Positions 1 through 8,138 of a stretch of DNA of 64,000 nucleotides are shown piece after piece. The notes below the pieces were generated by a model. It was not told where the DNA came from. It made no database searches and was given only the letters and a program-made list of their open reading frames with translations. The stretch's first letter is position 1. The number at the start of each line of letters is the position of its first letter. This DNA comes from an uncultured Bacteroidales bacterium (GTDB lineage: Bacteria; Bacteroidota; Bacteroidia; Bacteroidales; UBA932): positions 36,876 through 100,875 of the forward strand of contig CAKUXR010000010.1 in the NCBI GenBank assembly GCA_934700615.1, written 5' to 3'. Position numbers and translations under genes: made by a program.

Positions 1-596
1 TCAAGAAGATGTCCCAGATCTTGAATTCAAGCGTGTTCCCGGGCATCCAGGGCGGACCGCTCGAGCATGTCATCGCAGCCAAGGCAGTTGCTTTCTACGA
101 GGCTATGCAGCCTGAGTATATCGAGTATCAGAAGCAGGTTGTCGCAAATGCCCAGGCTATGTGCAGCAAGTTTGTTTCCAAGGGATACAAGGTCGTTTCA
201 GGCGGTACTGACAATCACCTCATGTTGATTGACCTCCGTACAAGATTCCCTGAGGTAAACGGTCGTGTTGCCGAGACAGAGCTTGTAAAGGCTGACATCA
301 CCGTAAACAAGAATATGGTTCCGTTCGATTCACGTTCTGCATTCCAGACTTCAGGTGTCAGAATCGGTACTCCTGCCGTTACCTCCAGAGGCTTCGTGGA
401 GAAGGATATGGCTGACATCGTGGAACTGATCGATACCGTTCTTACCTCAGCTTCCGAGCATCTCGACGCAATTACTGCCAAGGGAGAAAGGACTCCAGAA
501 CAGCTTGCTTCTCTCGAAGAGCACAATGCAGTGCTTGAAGAGGTCAAGAGAAAGGTCCACATGATGACCAGCGGAAGACCTCTGAACAGATACTAG
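1..596 (+). CDS. glyA: Serine hydroxymethyltransferase, C-terminal part (5' end outside the window)
   Basis: The first 596 bases are open in frame 3 and encode about 197 residues of the C-terminal half of glycine/serine hydroxymethyltransferase. This PLP enzyme interconverts serine and glycine and loads one-carbon units on tetrahydrofolate. The segment begins just before the conserved VFPGIQGGPLEHVIAAKA block, downstream of the PLP lysine, which lies outside the window. It continues through the GTDNHLMLIDL and SGVRIGTPAVTSRGF motifs to the end of the small domain. No true start is visible: the ATG at position 9 is internal. A rho-independent terminator follows at about 623-647. The family assignment is very secure. 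Confidence 0.96.
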   Translation, partial: KKMSQILNSSVFPGIQGGPLEHVIAAKAVAFYEAMQPEYIEYQKQVVANAQAMCSKFVSKGYKVVSGGTDNHLMLIDLRTRFPEVNGRVAETELVKADITVNKNMVPFDSRSAFQTSGVRIGTPAVTSRGFVEKDMADIVELIDTVLTSASEHLDAITAKGERTPEQLASLEEHNAVLEEVKRKVHMMTSGRPLNRY

Positions 597-622
597 AAAC
601 AAGTTCTTCACAAATAATTTGG

Positions 623-647
623 GCTGACCGATCTGGTCGGCTTTTTT
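623..647 (+). terminator. Rho-independent terminator after glyA
   Basis: The stem GCTGACC/GGTCGGC (one G-U pair) at 623-629 and 635-641 is followed by six T residues. It lies 26 bases after the glyA stop codon. Confidence 0.85.
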
Positions 648-1177
648 GTGTCCGCGGTTACGTGCTTCTGTTGTAGTCGTCTCCGGAGTTACGTGTTGGC
701 CGGGCTGTTGCTATCTGCAAGCGTCTCCGGAGTTCCGTCTGTTGTCGGGACAGGGGACAAACATGTGTTCCGCGGTTCCGTAGTAAGCGTCTCCGGAGTT
801 CCGTACCTCTGTTGTCGGGACGGTGCCACATTGGTTTTTGCAATAGTTTGATTTATAAGGAGTTATAGAATCCCATGTGGATTAGTGGTCAAAAAATCTT
901 CGGAAATCCACGTTTAAAATAAACGATACTTGATTATCAATGTGTTACAGAAGGGGCCGTGGCATTGTCCCGCTTGCAGAATTGGCCCAGGCAGGATGAT
1001 AATAAAATTCTGTGGATGGCCACGCAACATGGCTACGCAGATGCGTCTGTGGCATGTTCGGAGAGCGGAATGTCCCGGCTGAAGCCCTCGGTGATGTTAC
1101 GGCGGTAGCTTTCCGTATAGCAGACAGAATTGTTTCTGAAAAAAAACATGAATAAACTGCTTCAGAAACAAATGATG
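648..1177. repeat. Gene-free spacer holding a cluster of short dispersed repeats
   Basis: No credible gene is present. Three direct copies of a 17-base core, CGTCTCCGGAGTT(A/C)CGT, start at 678, 722 and 788, with half-copies reading TCCGCGGTT(A/C)CGT near 651 and 764. A GTCGGGACGGTGCCACA block follows at about 816-832, and an inverted relative (GTGGCATTGTCCC) lies near 960. An inverted repeat GTGGATT/AATCCAC (877-883 and 905-911, 21-base loop) has a counterpart of the same geometry at 62261-62297. The same core recurs at 39555-39576 (inverted) and 62008-62029. The short open frames here are low-complexity by-products of the repeats. Confidence 0.8.
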
Positions 1178-2749
1178 TCAGACATTCACCACGTCTATTT
1201 TCCAGTCCTCCAACGTCCGTGATACAGTTGATATGTTCACGCCGACCTTGACAAGCCGCTTGCCATCTTCGAACCGGAAAGGTATCATATATCCCTTGTC
1301 ATCAATCTGTTTCAATGCCGTTTCGGCGGAACTGTCGACTTTGAATTCGAATACATATATTGAATTGTCAGTCCAGCAGACGGCATCGGCGCGTCCTATG
1401 GCGGATTTTTCCTCTGTCCTTATGTAATACCCGAGGAGAGAAAAAATTAGGTAGATGATTGTCTGATAATGTTTTTCGGTCTTGTTCTCCAGGTCATTCG
1501 GCATTGCTGCAAGAAATGACTGCATGCGGGACAAGGCTTCTTCCACATTGCCTTTTCTTAATGCGGCATTGAACCTGATGACAAAAGACGCACTTGCCGG
1601 ATCCTGATTGTTGTATCTGGCAAGCAGTGAGTTCAGAAAACCGTTGCGCACTTCTTTATTAGGGTATCCGAGTGTGTATGATTCCGTCTCTTTGTCGTAG
1701 GATTTTATTGTAAGATATCCGGTCTGGTAAAGCAGCGGAATGGGGTTGTCGGTAACTTCCGGAGACACATTGAATTCGTTGGCTGAGATGTACTCCATCT
1801 TGTCGAATTCACGCTCATCTATAGGTTTCCTGTCCAGCCTGTCCAGCAGATAGGTCGGCGTTGCCGTCTCGAACCAATAGCTCTTGAACTGCTTGTCTGC
1901 AAATGCATTAAGCAGACTGAACGGATTGTAGATGTCCTCGGACCCTTCGCAGAAATGGTATCCGTCATAGTTCTCCTTGAGCAAATCGAAAGTCTTTTCT
2001 ATGCTGATACCTTCAGCTTCGGAAAGAGATTTAATTTGAAAATCAAAGTTATGCTCAAGCTCTGACTGGGAAATTCCGCAGATTGCAGAATATTCAGGAA
2101 GCATCGAGATATTCTTGAGGTTATTGAGCTCGCTGAATATGCTCAACTGCGCAAATTTATTGATGCCGGTGATGAATACAAAGCGCAGATATGGATCGAG
2201 GCTCTTTATCGGGCTGTAGAAATTGCGCATAATCTGGCGCATAGGCTGAATCTGCTCTCTGTCATTTATGACATCGAGAAGCGGAGCGTCATATTCATCA
2301 ATTATGATAACAGCTTTTTCACCGGTCTGTTCTGTGGCTCTGTGCACGAGACCCTCCAGGCGCTGGTTTATGTTTACATCTTTCACTCCTCTTCCATAGG
2401 TCTGCTCATATTCATACAACTTCTTGTCCAGTTCTTCAAGCAGATAAGTTTCCGTCATGTGCTTTGCTGTGGACATGTCGAAATAAAACACGGGATGCTG
2501 TTTCCATTCTTTTTCCAGTTTCCCGGCTTTCAGATTATTGAACAGATCTTTTCTTCCTGAAAAATATGCCTGGAAAGTTGAGGAAAGCAACGATTTCCCG
2601 AAGCGGCGTGGGCGGCTCAGGAATACATAATTATACCTATGTGCTATGTCGTAGATATATTCGGTCTTATCAACATAGATATACCCTCCTTCGATAATTT
2701 TGTCGAATGTCTGTATCCCAATAGGAATCTTATAATCTCCTCCGTTCAT
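1178..2749 (-). CDS. AAA-ATPase-like / PD-(D/E)XK nuclease domain protein (DUF1703 type)
   Basis: This 523-residue protein has the two-domain layout of the AAA-ATPase-like/DUF1703 family common in Bacteroidota. An N-terminal P-loop region contains YVDKT, then RPRRFGKSL (Walker A) and VIIIDEYDAPL (Walker B). The C-terminal domain ends in a PD-(D/E)XK-like core with IGRADAVCW and YVFEFKVD. The family is multicopy and often found near mobile DNA, but its cellular role is not established. I chose the ATG at 2749; an in-frame TTG two codons upstream is possible. The gene lies between copies of the window's short dispersed repeat on both sides (about 650-830 and 2850-2880), which suggests movement. 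It stands alone, with a TATCTTTG promoter element upstream. Confidence 0.85.
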   Translation of the reverse strand: MNGGDYKIPIGIQTFDKIIEGGYIYVDKTEYIYDIAHRYNYVFLSRPRRFGKSLLSSTFQAYFSGRKDLFNNLKAGKLEKEWKQHPVFYFDMSTAKHMTETYLLEELDKKLYEYEQTYGRGVKDVNINQRLEGLVHRATEQTGEKAVIIIDEYDAPLLDVINDREQIQPMRQIMRNFYSPIKSLDPYLRFVFITGINKFAQLSIFSELNNLKNISMLPEYSAICGISQSELEHNFDFQIKSLSEAEGISIEKTFDLLKENYDGYHFCEGSEDIYNPFSLLNAFADKQFKSYWFETATPTYLLDRLDRKPIDEREFDKMEYISANEFNVSPEVTDNPIPLLYQTGYLTIKSYDKETESYTLGYPNKEVRNGFLNSLLARYNNQDPASASFVIRFNAALRKGNVEEALSRMQSFLAAMPNDLENKTEKHYQTIIYLIFSLLGYYIRTEEKSAIGRADAVCWTDNSIYVFEFKVDSSAETALKQIDDKGYMIPFRFEDGKRLVKVGVNISTVSRTLEDWKIDVVNV

Positions 2750-2780
2750 GTCCAATATATATTATATCAATGCCTGAAGG

Positions 2781-2788
2781 CAAAGATA
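2781..2788 (-). promoter_or_regulatory. Bacteroidota -7 promoter element for the DUF1703-type gene
   Basis: On the minus strand TATCTTTG (consensus TAnnTTTG) lies 31 bases before the chosen start codon. I see no good -33 TTTG partner, so confidence is moderate. Confidence 0.5.
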
Positions 2789-2844
2789 ATAAAAATCCCG
2801 ATAACAGATACTTGCCTTATTGCCAGATAAAGTATACCTTTTGA

Positions 2845-2882
2845 TAGCCTCAACGGGACGTGCCGCTCCGGAGTCCCCTGCC
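2845..2882. repeat. Degenerate copy of the short intergenic repeat
   Basis: CGGGACGTGCC followed by GCTCCGGAGTCCC resembles the GGGACGGTGCC and CTCCGGAGTTCC pieces of the 650-830 cluster. GGGAC and GTCCC can pair to form a small hairpin. With the 650-830 copies it brackets the DUF1703-type gene. Confidence 0.45.
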
Positions 2883-2928
2883 GGCGACCTGAAGTAAATG
2901 AAGTAAGACAAAAATAAAGTCGGACGTC

Positions 2929-3891
2929 CTAGAACTCTTCTTTGATATTGTACTTGTTGCGTTCAGTAGAGTTTCGTGAAACCATCTCGCAGATGAATCC
3001 TGCAAGGAACAGCATCACTCCCAGAATGACGGAAAGGAGTGCCAGATAGAAGAGAGGCTGGTCGGTCACCGGTCTGAAATGCATGCCGCCTGCCTGATGA
3101 ATCAGTTTGGTGGAAATCAGAATAACGGTGAGGATGAAGCCCGCAAGGAACATCAGGATTCCGGTGAAACCGAAGAAGTGCATCGGCTTCTTTCCGAAGG
3201 TGCTCAGGAACCAGAGTGACAGGAGATCCAGGAAGCCATTGACAAAACGCTCCATTCCGAATTTGCTCTTGCCGTATTTTCTTTTCTGGTGGTGCACCGG
3301 CTTTTCGGTGATTCTCTCGTATCCGGCATTTTTCGCCAGATACGGGATGTACCTGTGCATCTCGCCATAGACTTCAATATCCTTGATGACCTCGTTCTTA
3401 TAGGCTTTCAGTCCGCAGTTCATGTCATGAAGACGGATTCCGGTAATCCAGCGTGCTGTGGCATTGTAAAGCTTGGACGGGAGATTCTTGGTCAGTTTGT
3501 TGTCCTGACGGTGCTGTTTCCAGCCCGAAACGACATCCCATCCTTCTTCTGTCACCATCCTGAACATCTCGGGTATTTCTTCCGGCGAGTCCTGGAGGTC
3601 TGCGTCCATCGTCACTACCACCCGTCCCTTGGCAGCCTTGAATCCGTGATAAAGTGCGGCGGACTTGCCGTAATTTCTCCTGAACCGGATGCCGTGTATC
3701 GTATCGTCGGAGGATGCGATACGCGTGACGGTATCCCATGAACCGTCTCGACTTCCATCGTCGATCATTATGATTTCAAATTTCCAGCCTTTCGGGTCAA
3801 TGACACGGTGAATCCATGCCGTCAGCTCGGGAAGCGACTCCTCTTCGTTGAACAGAGGAACGATGATTGTCAGGTCTAAAGGATATTCCAT
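2929..3891 (-). CDS. Family 2 glycosyltransferase, DPM1/GtrB-like, with two C-terminal membrane segments
   Basis: The 320-residue protein starts with the GT-A fold signature IIVPLFNEEESLPEL, then IIMIDDGSRDGS and the DXD-type motif VVTMDADLQDSPEEIP. Two hydrophobic helices follow at about residues 231-258 and 279-303. This is the layout of polyprenyl-phosphate sugar transferases (dolichol-phosphate mannose synthase-like, GtrB, ArnC), which move a sugar from a nucleotide donor to a lipid carrier at the inner membrane. The exact sugar cannot be read from sequence. It lies 17 bases downstream of the DUF4199 gene and is probably co-transcribed with it from the promoter near 4590. A glycan role in cell-envelope modification is inferred. 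Confidence 0.88.
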   Translation of the reverse strand: MEYPLDLTIIVPLFNEEESLPELTAWIHRVIDPKGWKFEIIMIDDGSRDGSWDTVTRIASSDDTIHGIRFRRNYGKSAALYHGFKAAKGRVVVTMDADLQDSPEEIPEMFRMVTEEGWDVVSGWKQHRQDNKLTKNLPSKLYNATARWITGIRLHDMNCGLKAYKNEVIKDIEVYGEMHRYIPYLAKNAGYERITEKPVHHQKRKYGKSKFGMERFVNGFLDLLSLWFLSTFGKKPMHFFGFTGILMFLAGFILTVILISTKLIHQAGGMHFRPVTDQPLFYLALLSVILGVMLFLAGFICEMVSRNSTERNKYNIKEEF

Positions 3892-3908
3892 AGTAGAGAA
3901 TTGTTCAG

Positions 3909-4487
3909 TTATTCTGCATTGTCGCTGAAAATGTCTTCAGGCGGTATTCCGGAAGAAAAGATTTTGGAAACGACGGTCCCGTAAAGGAAGCAATATGTGA
4001 AAGTCACGAAGAATGAAATCATCGGCAGGTTGCCCATCATCCTTTCGATGCTGGCTCTTTCGCTGTCTCCGATTGGTGCAACAGCCGAATAGCTCTGCAT
4101 TGCCGAGTCAATGGCTTCCTTCATGACATCCGGTGAGATCAATGTGAAGTTCAGAAGGCCGACTCCGGCTACTATTATCGCGGAAAACAAGGCGGTCTGC
4201 ACTCCGAGATGGAAAGTGGATCTGCGCGTTACGCCTTCATATTTGAATACCAGCTTTTTCATGAATAGTCTCATCAGCCACAGGCATCCGGCGAATTTTG
4301 CGATCCAGAGGACGGCATTCAACAGCTGGATGAGGATGACGGCCCCGATTCCTGAAATCGCGAGTCTTGCCGTCAATGATGAGATGAGCGTGAACGCGCT
4401 TGTGTACAGGCCCAAGACCAGCCCCGACTTCGCGGCTTCGTTCCAGATTATGCTTTTGTCAATGCTTTGTTTCATATTGTCCAACAT
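3909..4487 (-). CDS. DUF4199 family integral membrane protein
   Basis: A 192-residue protein with about four hydrophobic segments (near residues 20-45, 50-75, 90-115 and 155-180). It has the size and arrangement of the Bacteroidota DUF4199 family, whose function is unknown. It precedes the family 2 glycosyltransferase by 17 bases in the same direction, an arrangement that suggests a joint envelope role. The chosen start is the ATG at 4487; another ATG lies four codons inside. The leader of about 90 bases begins at a TATCTTTG promoter element. Family call moderately secure; function not known. Confidence 0.72.
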   Translation of the reverse strand: MLDNMKQSIDKSIIWNEAAKSGLVLGLYTSAFTLISSLTARLAISGIGAVILIQLLNAVLWIAKFAGCLWLMRLFMKKLVFKYEGVTRRSTFHLGVQTALFSAIIVAGVGLLNFTLISPDVMKEAIDSAMQSYSAVAPIGDSERASIERMMGNLPMISFFVTFTYCFLYGTVVSKIFSSGIPPEDIFSDNAE

Positions 4488-4584
4488 GTTCTTGTCAATT
4501 TTAGTGTTGACGTTTCGGTGCGCAACAACCGGAATTTCGTAATGTGAATGTCTGCAGACAACGGAATCCTGTCATTGAACCCCA

Positions 4585-4592
4585 CAAAGATA
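4585..4592 (-). promoter_or_regulatory. -7 promoter element for the DUF4199-glycosyltransferase pair
   Basis: TATCTTTG on the minus strand about 98 bases before the start codon matches TAnnTTTG. The -33 element is weak. Confidence 0.55.
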
Positions 4593-4698
4593 CATATTTT
4601 TTCCGTTTATGATTCTCCGGAAGAAATCCATCATGCCGCAGAGCGGATGAAATCGTGAAGAATGGTTGTAAAAACTTCATAATCCGAGGAATAATTGC

Positions 4699-4706
4699 TA
4701 TCTTTG
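4699..4706 (+). promoter_or_regulatory. -7 promoter element for thrS
   Basis: TATCTTTGC matches the Bacteroidota -7 consensus. Transcription would start near 4713, leaving a leader of about 90 bases before thrS. No convincing -33 TTTG is seen at the usual spacing. Confidence 0.6.
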
Positions 4707-4713
4707 CACTCTT

Positions 4714-4769
4714 GACTAATAATATGGCTAATCAAGTTCAAGTACTTGGTTTGTAAATACTGGTTAGTC
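4714..4769 (+). promoter_or_regulatory. Possible structured leader of thrS
   Basis: Two nested dyads can form in the thrS leader: an outer GACTAA (4714-4719) with TTAGTC (4764-4769), and an inner AATCAAG (4730-4736) with CTTGGTT (4745-4751, one G-U pair). Threonyl-tRNA synthetase leaders are known to be autoregulatory in E. coli, but this structure is short and the link is inference. Confidence 0.3.
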
Positions 4770-4801
4770 CAATTCAATTATTACAGTTTTTAAGTTAAGT
4801 T

Positions 4802-6766
4802 ATGATTAACATTACATTTCCTGACGGCAGCGTCAAAGCCTTTGAAAAAGGCGTAACAGGTTATCAGATTGCAGAAAGTATCAGCCCGAGGCTGGCAGCC
4901 GAGGTTCTGGCTGTTTCAGTGAAAGCTGAAGGCGATACTACGGTAGGCAAGGGAACAGTCATCGGACTGGATACCCCTATCGAGGAGAACAGTTCAGTAA
5001 GACTTCTCAAGTGGGATGACGAGGAAGGCAAGCGTGTCTTCTGGCATTCTTCTGCACACCTTATGGCGCAGGCCCTCGAAGCATTGTATCCGGGAGTCAA
5101 ATTCGGTATCGGCCCGGCTATTGAGAATGGATTCTACTATGACATTGACCTTGGTGACAGGCAGCTTACAGATGCTGATTTCCCTGCCATTGAGAAGAAG
5201 ATGATGGAACTTGCGCGCAGCAAGGAGGCTTTCAAATGCTCTCATGTGTCCAAGGCTGATGCTTTGAAATATTTCGAAGAGAAAGGTGACGAGTATAAGG
5301 TCGAGCTTATCAATGAACTCGAGGACGGCAAGATCACTTTCTATGAGAACGGTAACTTTACCGACCTTTGCCGCGGACCTCACCTCAGAAATGCCGAGGT
5401 CATCAAGGCTGTGAAACTCACTTCCATTGCCGGTGCATACTGGAGAGGTGACGAGAATCGTCATCAGCTTACCCGTGTCTATGGTATTACATTCCCTAAG
5501 AAGTCTCTTCTCGACGAGTATCTCGTACTTCTGGAAGAGGCCAAGAAGAGAGACCACAGGAAACTCGGAAAAGAGATGGAGCTTTTTACATTCTCTTCAC
5601 GTGTAGGTCTCGGTCTTCCTTTGTGGTTGCCTAGAGGTGCTGTCATGAGACTTCAGCTGGAGAACTTCCTCCGCAAGAAACTTGATGATTTCGGATATCT
5701 CCCTGTCGTTACTCCTCATATCGGAAGCAAGCAGCTGTATGTGACATCCGGCCACTATGCAAAATACGGCAAGGATTCATTCCAGCCTATCCATACTCCG
5801 CAGGAGGGTGAGGAATACATGCTCAAACCGATGAACTGCCCTCATCACTGCGAGATTTACCGTTCAGAGCCGAGATCTTACAAGGATCTTCCTTTGAGGT
5901 TCGCTGAGTTCGGTACCGTATATCGTTATGAGCAGAGCGGTGAGCTTCACGGACTTACCCGTGTGAGATGCTTCACCCAGGATGATGCGCATCTGTTTGT
6001 CCGTCCTGACCAGCTCAAGGAGGAATTCGAGAAAGTCATTGACCTTATCCTTTATGTGTTCGGTACTTTCAAATTCCAGAACTTCACTGCACAGGTTTCT
6101 CTCCGCGATCCTAATCACAAGGAGAAGTACATCGGAACAGACGAGAATTGGGACAGGGCAGAGCAGGGTATCATCGAAGCCGCTGCAGAGAAGGGCCTCA
6201 AGACTGTTGTCGAATATGGTGAGGCTGCATTCTATGGCCCTAAGCTTGACTTCATGGTCAAGGATGCGCTTGGAAGAAAATGGCAGCTCGGTACTGTTCA
6301 GGTCGATTACAACCTTCCTGAAAGATTTCAGCTTGAATATACCGACAAAGACGGCTCGAAGAAACGTCCTGTCATGATTCACAGGGCACCGTTCGGATCT
6401 ATCGAAAGATTTACCGCAGTGCTTCTCGAACATACCGCCGGACACCTTCCTTTGTGGCTCGCTCCTGAACAGGTCAAAATATTGCCAGTCAGCGAAAAAT
6501 ACGCTGATTATGCAAAAAAAGTTTGTGATTTGATGAAAAAATCCGATATTCGCGCTTCAATTGACGACCGAAACGAGACATTAGGAAAGAGAATCCGTGA
6601 GATATCACTTCTCAGGGTTCCTGTTCTGGTGATTGTCGGTGATAAAGAGATGGCCGAGAATACCGTATCAGTTCGTCATGAGGGAGTCGATAAGGGGTCT
6701 ATGAGTGTCGAAGAGTTCGTTGTCAAGTTCAATGCAGCGGCAGGATACGGAGCAGAGTCCCTTTAG
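4802..6766 (+). CDS. thrS: Threonine--tRNA ligase
   Basis: A 654-residue class II synthetase that charges tRNA-Thr in the cytoplasm, close to the usual length of about 640. Domains in order: TGS (1-62), the second additional editing domain with HSSAH (about 80-84) and CRGPH (about 188), the catalytic core with zinc-ligand motif MNCPHH and motif 2 RYEQSGELHGLTRVR, and the anticodon-binding domain after PEQVKILPVSE. It leads the thrS-infC-rpmI-rplT cluster, a very common bacterial order. The ATG is preceded by an AT-rich stretch rather than a Shine-Dalgarno sequence, as is usual in this phylum. Confidence 0.98.
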   Translation: MINITFPDGSVKAFEKGVTGYQIAESISPRLAAEVLAVSVKAEGDTTVGKGTVIGLDTPIEENSSVRLLKWDDEEGKRVFWHSSAHLMAQALEALYPGVKFGIGPAIENGFYYDIDLGDRQLTDADFPAIEKKMMELARSKEAFKCSHVSKADALKYFEEKGDEYKVELINELEDGKITFYENGNFTDLCRGPHLRNAEVIKAVKLTSIAGAYWRGDENRHQLTRVYGITFPKKSLLDEYLVLLEEAKKRDHRKLGKEMELFTFSSRVGLGLPLWLPRGAVMRLQLENFLRKKLDDFGYLPVVTPHIGSKQLYVTSGHYAKYGKDSFQPIHTPQEGEEYMLKPMNCPHHCEIYRSEPRSYKDLPLRFAEFGTVYRYEQSGELHGLTRVRCFTQDDAHLFVRPDQLKEEFEKVIDLILYVFGTFKFQNFTAQVSLRDPNHKEKYIGTDENWDRAEQGIIEAAAEKGLKTVVEYGEAAFYGPKLDFMVKDALGRKWQLGTVQVDYNLPERFQLEYTDKDGSKKRPVMIHRAPFGSIERFTAVLLEHTAGHLPLWLAPEQVKILPVSEKYADYAKKVCDLMKKSDIRASIDDRNETLGKRIREISLLRVPVLVIVGDKEMAENTVSVRHEGVDKGSMSVEEFVVKFNAAAGYGAESL

Positions 6767-6791
6767 ACTTATTATTAATAAATTAACTATT

Positions 6792-6808
6792 AGGAGGATT
6801 ATTTTATC
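6792..6808 (+). promoter_or_regulatory. Shine-Dalgarno AGGAGG and AUC start codon of infC
   Basis: AGGAGG at 6792-6797 stands eight bases before an in-frame ATC at 6806. An in-frame TAG at 6791 excludes an earlier start. The first in-frame ATG is 34 codons later at 6908 and has no such signal. A rare start codon is the hallmark of IF-3 autocontrol. Confidence 0.8.
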
Positions 6809-7444
6809 GCAACGCCTTTTAAACCGCACTTCGGTGGCGCCAAGCCATCAGGCAGCAGGCCGGCAGGAGCACCTAGACCGGCAGGTCCAAGACCAGCAGG
6901 AGCAAGAATGGCTCCACCAAGACATAAAGATGAAAATGAGCTGAACATCAATGATGAGATCAGAGCAACTCAGGTTCGTCTTGTAGGAGACAATATTCCT
7001 GAACCGGGAGTGTATCCTATCGCACAGGCCATGAAGATGGCTGATGAAATGGAACTGGATCTTGTGGAAATCAGCGGTAAAGCTGACCCTCCGGTATGCA
7101 AGATTCTGGACTATCAGAAATATCTGTATCAGCAGAAGAAGAAGGCTAAGGAGATGAAACAGAACTCCACAAAGATAGTTATCAAGGAGATTCGTTTCGG
7201 GCCTAATACAGATGAGCATGATTTCCAGTTCAAGCTCAAGCATGCGCAGGAATTCCTCTCAGAGGGTTCGAAAGTGAAAGCTTCAGTATTCTTCAGGGGA
7301 CGTTCCATCCAGTTTGCCGACCAGGGAGAGAAACTCCTTCTAAGGTTTGCTGTGGAACTCGAAGAGTACGGACGCGCAGAGCACATGCCTCAGCTTGAAG
7401 GCAAAAGGATGATCATGATGATCGCTCCAGCTAAGAAGAAATAA
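6806..7444 (+). CDS. infC: Translation initiation factor IF-3, predicted AUC start
   Basis: IF-3 binds the 30S subunit, keeps it apart from 50S and proofreads start codons. The conserved protein begins around NINDEIRATQVRLVGDN and runs through EISGKADPPVCKILDYQKY, IRFGPNTDEHDFQFKLKHA and the C-terminal domain ending in KGRGRE-type sequence (FFRGRSIQFADQGEK). Starting at the ATC at 6806 gives 212 residues. The extra N-terminus of about 44 residues is rich in Pro, Gly, Ala and Arg and contains repeated RPAG units. Starting at ATG 6908 would give 178 residues, nearer the usual length. I prefer ATC because of the well-placed AGGAGG and because infC normally uses a rare start for self-regulation. 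Confidence 0.93.
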   Translation: MATPFKPHFGGAKPSGSRPAGAPRPAGPRPAGARMAPPRHKDENELNINDEIRATQVRLVGDNIPEPGVYPIAQAMKMADEMELDLVEISGKADPPVCKILDYQKYLYQQKKKAKEMKQNSTKIVIKEIRFGPNTDEHDFQFKLKHAQEFLSEGSKVKASVFFRGRSIQFADQGEKLLLRFAVELEEYGRAEHMPQLEGKRMIMMIAPAKKK

Positions 7445-7450
7445 TTATTG

Positions 7451-7480
7451 GCCACTCCGAAGTGTGAACTTCGGAATGGC
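7451..7480 (+). promoter_or_regulatory. Hairpin between infC and rpmI
   Basis: A 12-bp stem (7451-7462 with 7469-7480, one G-U pair) and a TGTGAA loop fill the space between infC and the rpmI start. No T-run follows directly, so it is not an obvious terminator. It may be a regulatory structure, for example an L20-type site, or an RNA processing site. This is inference. Confidence 0.5.
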
Positions 7481-7508
7481 TGTTATAACAATTAAAATTT
7501 TTTGTAAA

Positions 7509-7703
7509 ATGGCAAAGCTTAAAACCAACTCCGGTGCCAAAAAGCGTTTCGCGCTTACCGGAACGGGAAAAATCAAGAGAAAACACGCTTATCACAGCCA
7601 CATTCTCACCAAGAAGACCAAGAAGCAGAAAAGAAATCTTGACCACTTCGCACTCGTTCACCATGACGATTTGAAGAGAGTTAAAGAGCTTCTGGTAATG
7701 TAA
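7509..7703 (+). CDS. rpmI: Large ribosomal subunit protein bL35
   Basis: A 64-residue basic protein starting MAKLKTNSGAKKRFALTGTGKIKR, the standard bL35 opening, with the HILTKKTKKQKRNL motif in the middle. The ATG at 7509 gives the normal length; the upstream in-frame ATG at 7464 would add sequence not seen in the family and begins inside the preceding hairpin. It lies between infC and rplT in the classic IF3-L35-L20 operon. Confidence 0.97.
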   Translation: MAKLKTNSGAKKRFALTGTGKIKRKHAYHSHILTKKTKKQKRNLDHFALVHHDDLKRVKELLVM

Positions 7704-7786
7704 TTATCATTTAAAGTTGTTGAACTTGGAATGCAGTCATAAAGAACCGGAGAGTCCGGTCACTGTATCCAAAAAAGTAAAAATTT

Positions 7787-8131
7787 ATGCCAAGATCAGT
7801 AAATTCAGTAGCCTCAAGGGCTCGCCGCAAGAAGCTTCTTAAGAAAACCCGCGGCTATTTCCTCTCAAGGAAGAATGTTTGGACGGTAGCAAAGAATACC
7901 TACGAGAAGGGTCTTACCTATGCTTACCGTGACCGTAAAGCTAAGAAACGTGAGTTCCGTGCTCTTTGGATCCAGAGAATCAACGCAGCTGCCCGTCAGT
8001 ATGGTATCTCTTATTCACAGTTCATGGGTAAACTCGCCAAGCAGAACGTCGGTCTGAACCGTAAAGTCCTTGCAGACCTTGCTATGAATAATCCTAAGGC
8101 TTTCGAAGCTATAGTTAATCAGGTAAAATAG
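7787..8131 (+). CDS. rplT: Large ribosomal subunit protein bL20
   Basis: A 114-residue basic RNA-binding protein beginning MPRSVNSVASRARRKKLLKKTRGY, with the family motif LWIQRINAAAR and the C-terminal globular part ending in NPKAFEAIV. bL20 is needed for early 50S assembly and in some bacteria represses its own operon. A small hairpin (ACCGGA/TCCGGT, 7746-7760) lies in the 83-base spacer after rpmI. lepB follows after 7 bases. Confidence 0.97.
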   Translation: MPRSVNSVASRARRKKLLKKTRGYFLSRKNVWTVAKNTYEKGLTYAYRDRKAKKREFRALWIQRINAAARQYGISYSQFMGKLAKQNVGLNRKVLADLAMNNPKAFEAIVNQVK

Positions 8132-8138
8132 TTATCTG

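Larger units (their letters stand above)
4488..4801. other. Divergent spacer between DUF4199 and thrS
   Basis: This 314-base spacer holds no gene. It contains two outward-facing promoter -7 elements (minus at 4585-4592, plus at 4699-4706) and a possibly structured thrS leader. Confidence 0.75.

Noticed and set aside
648..851. Short plus and minus open frames in the glyA downstream spacer
   Set aside because: They are by-products of the direct repeats, with no start signal, no domain and biased composition.
6908..7444. ATG at 6908 as the infC start
   Set aside because: No ribosome-binding site precedes it, while AGGAGG sits eight bases before the in-frame ATC at 6806. It remains a fallback.
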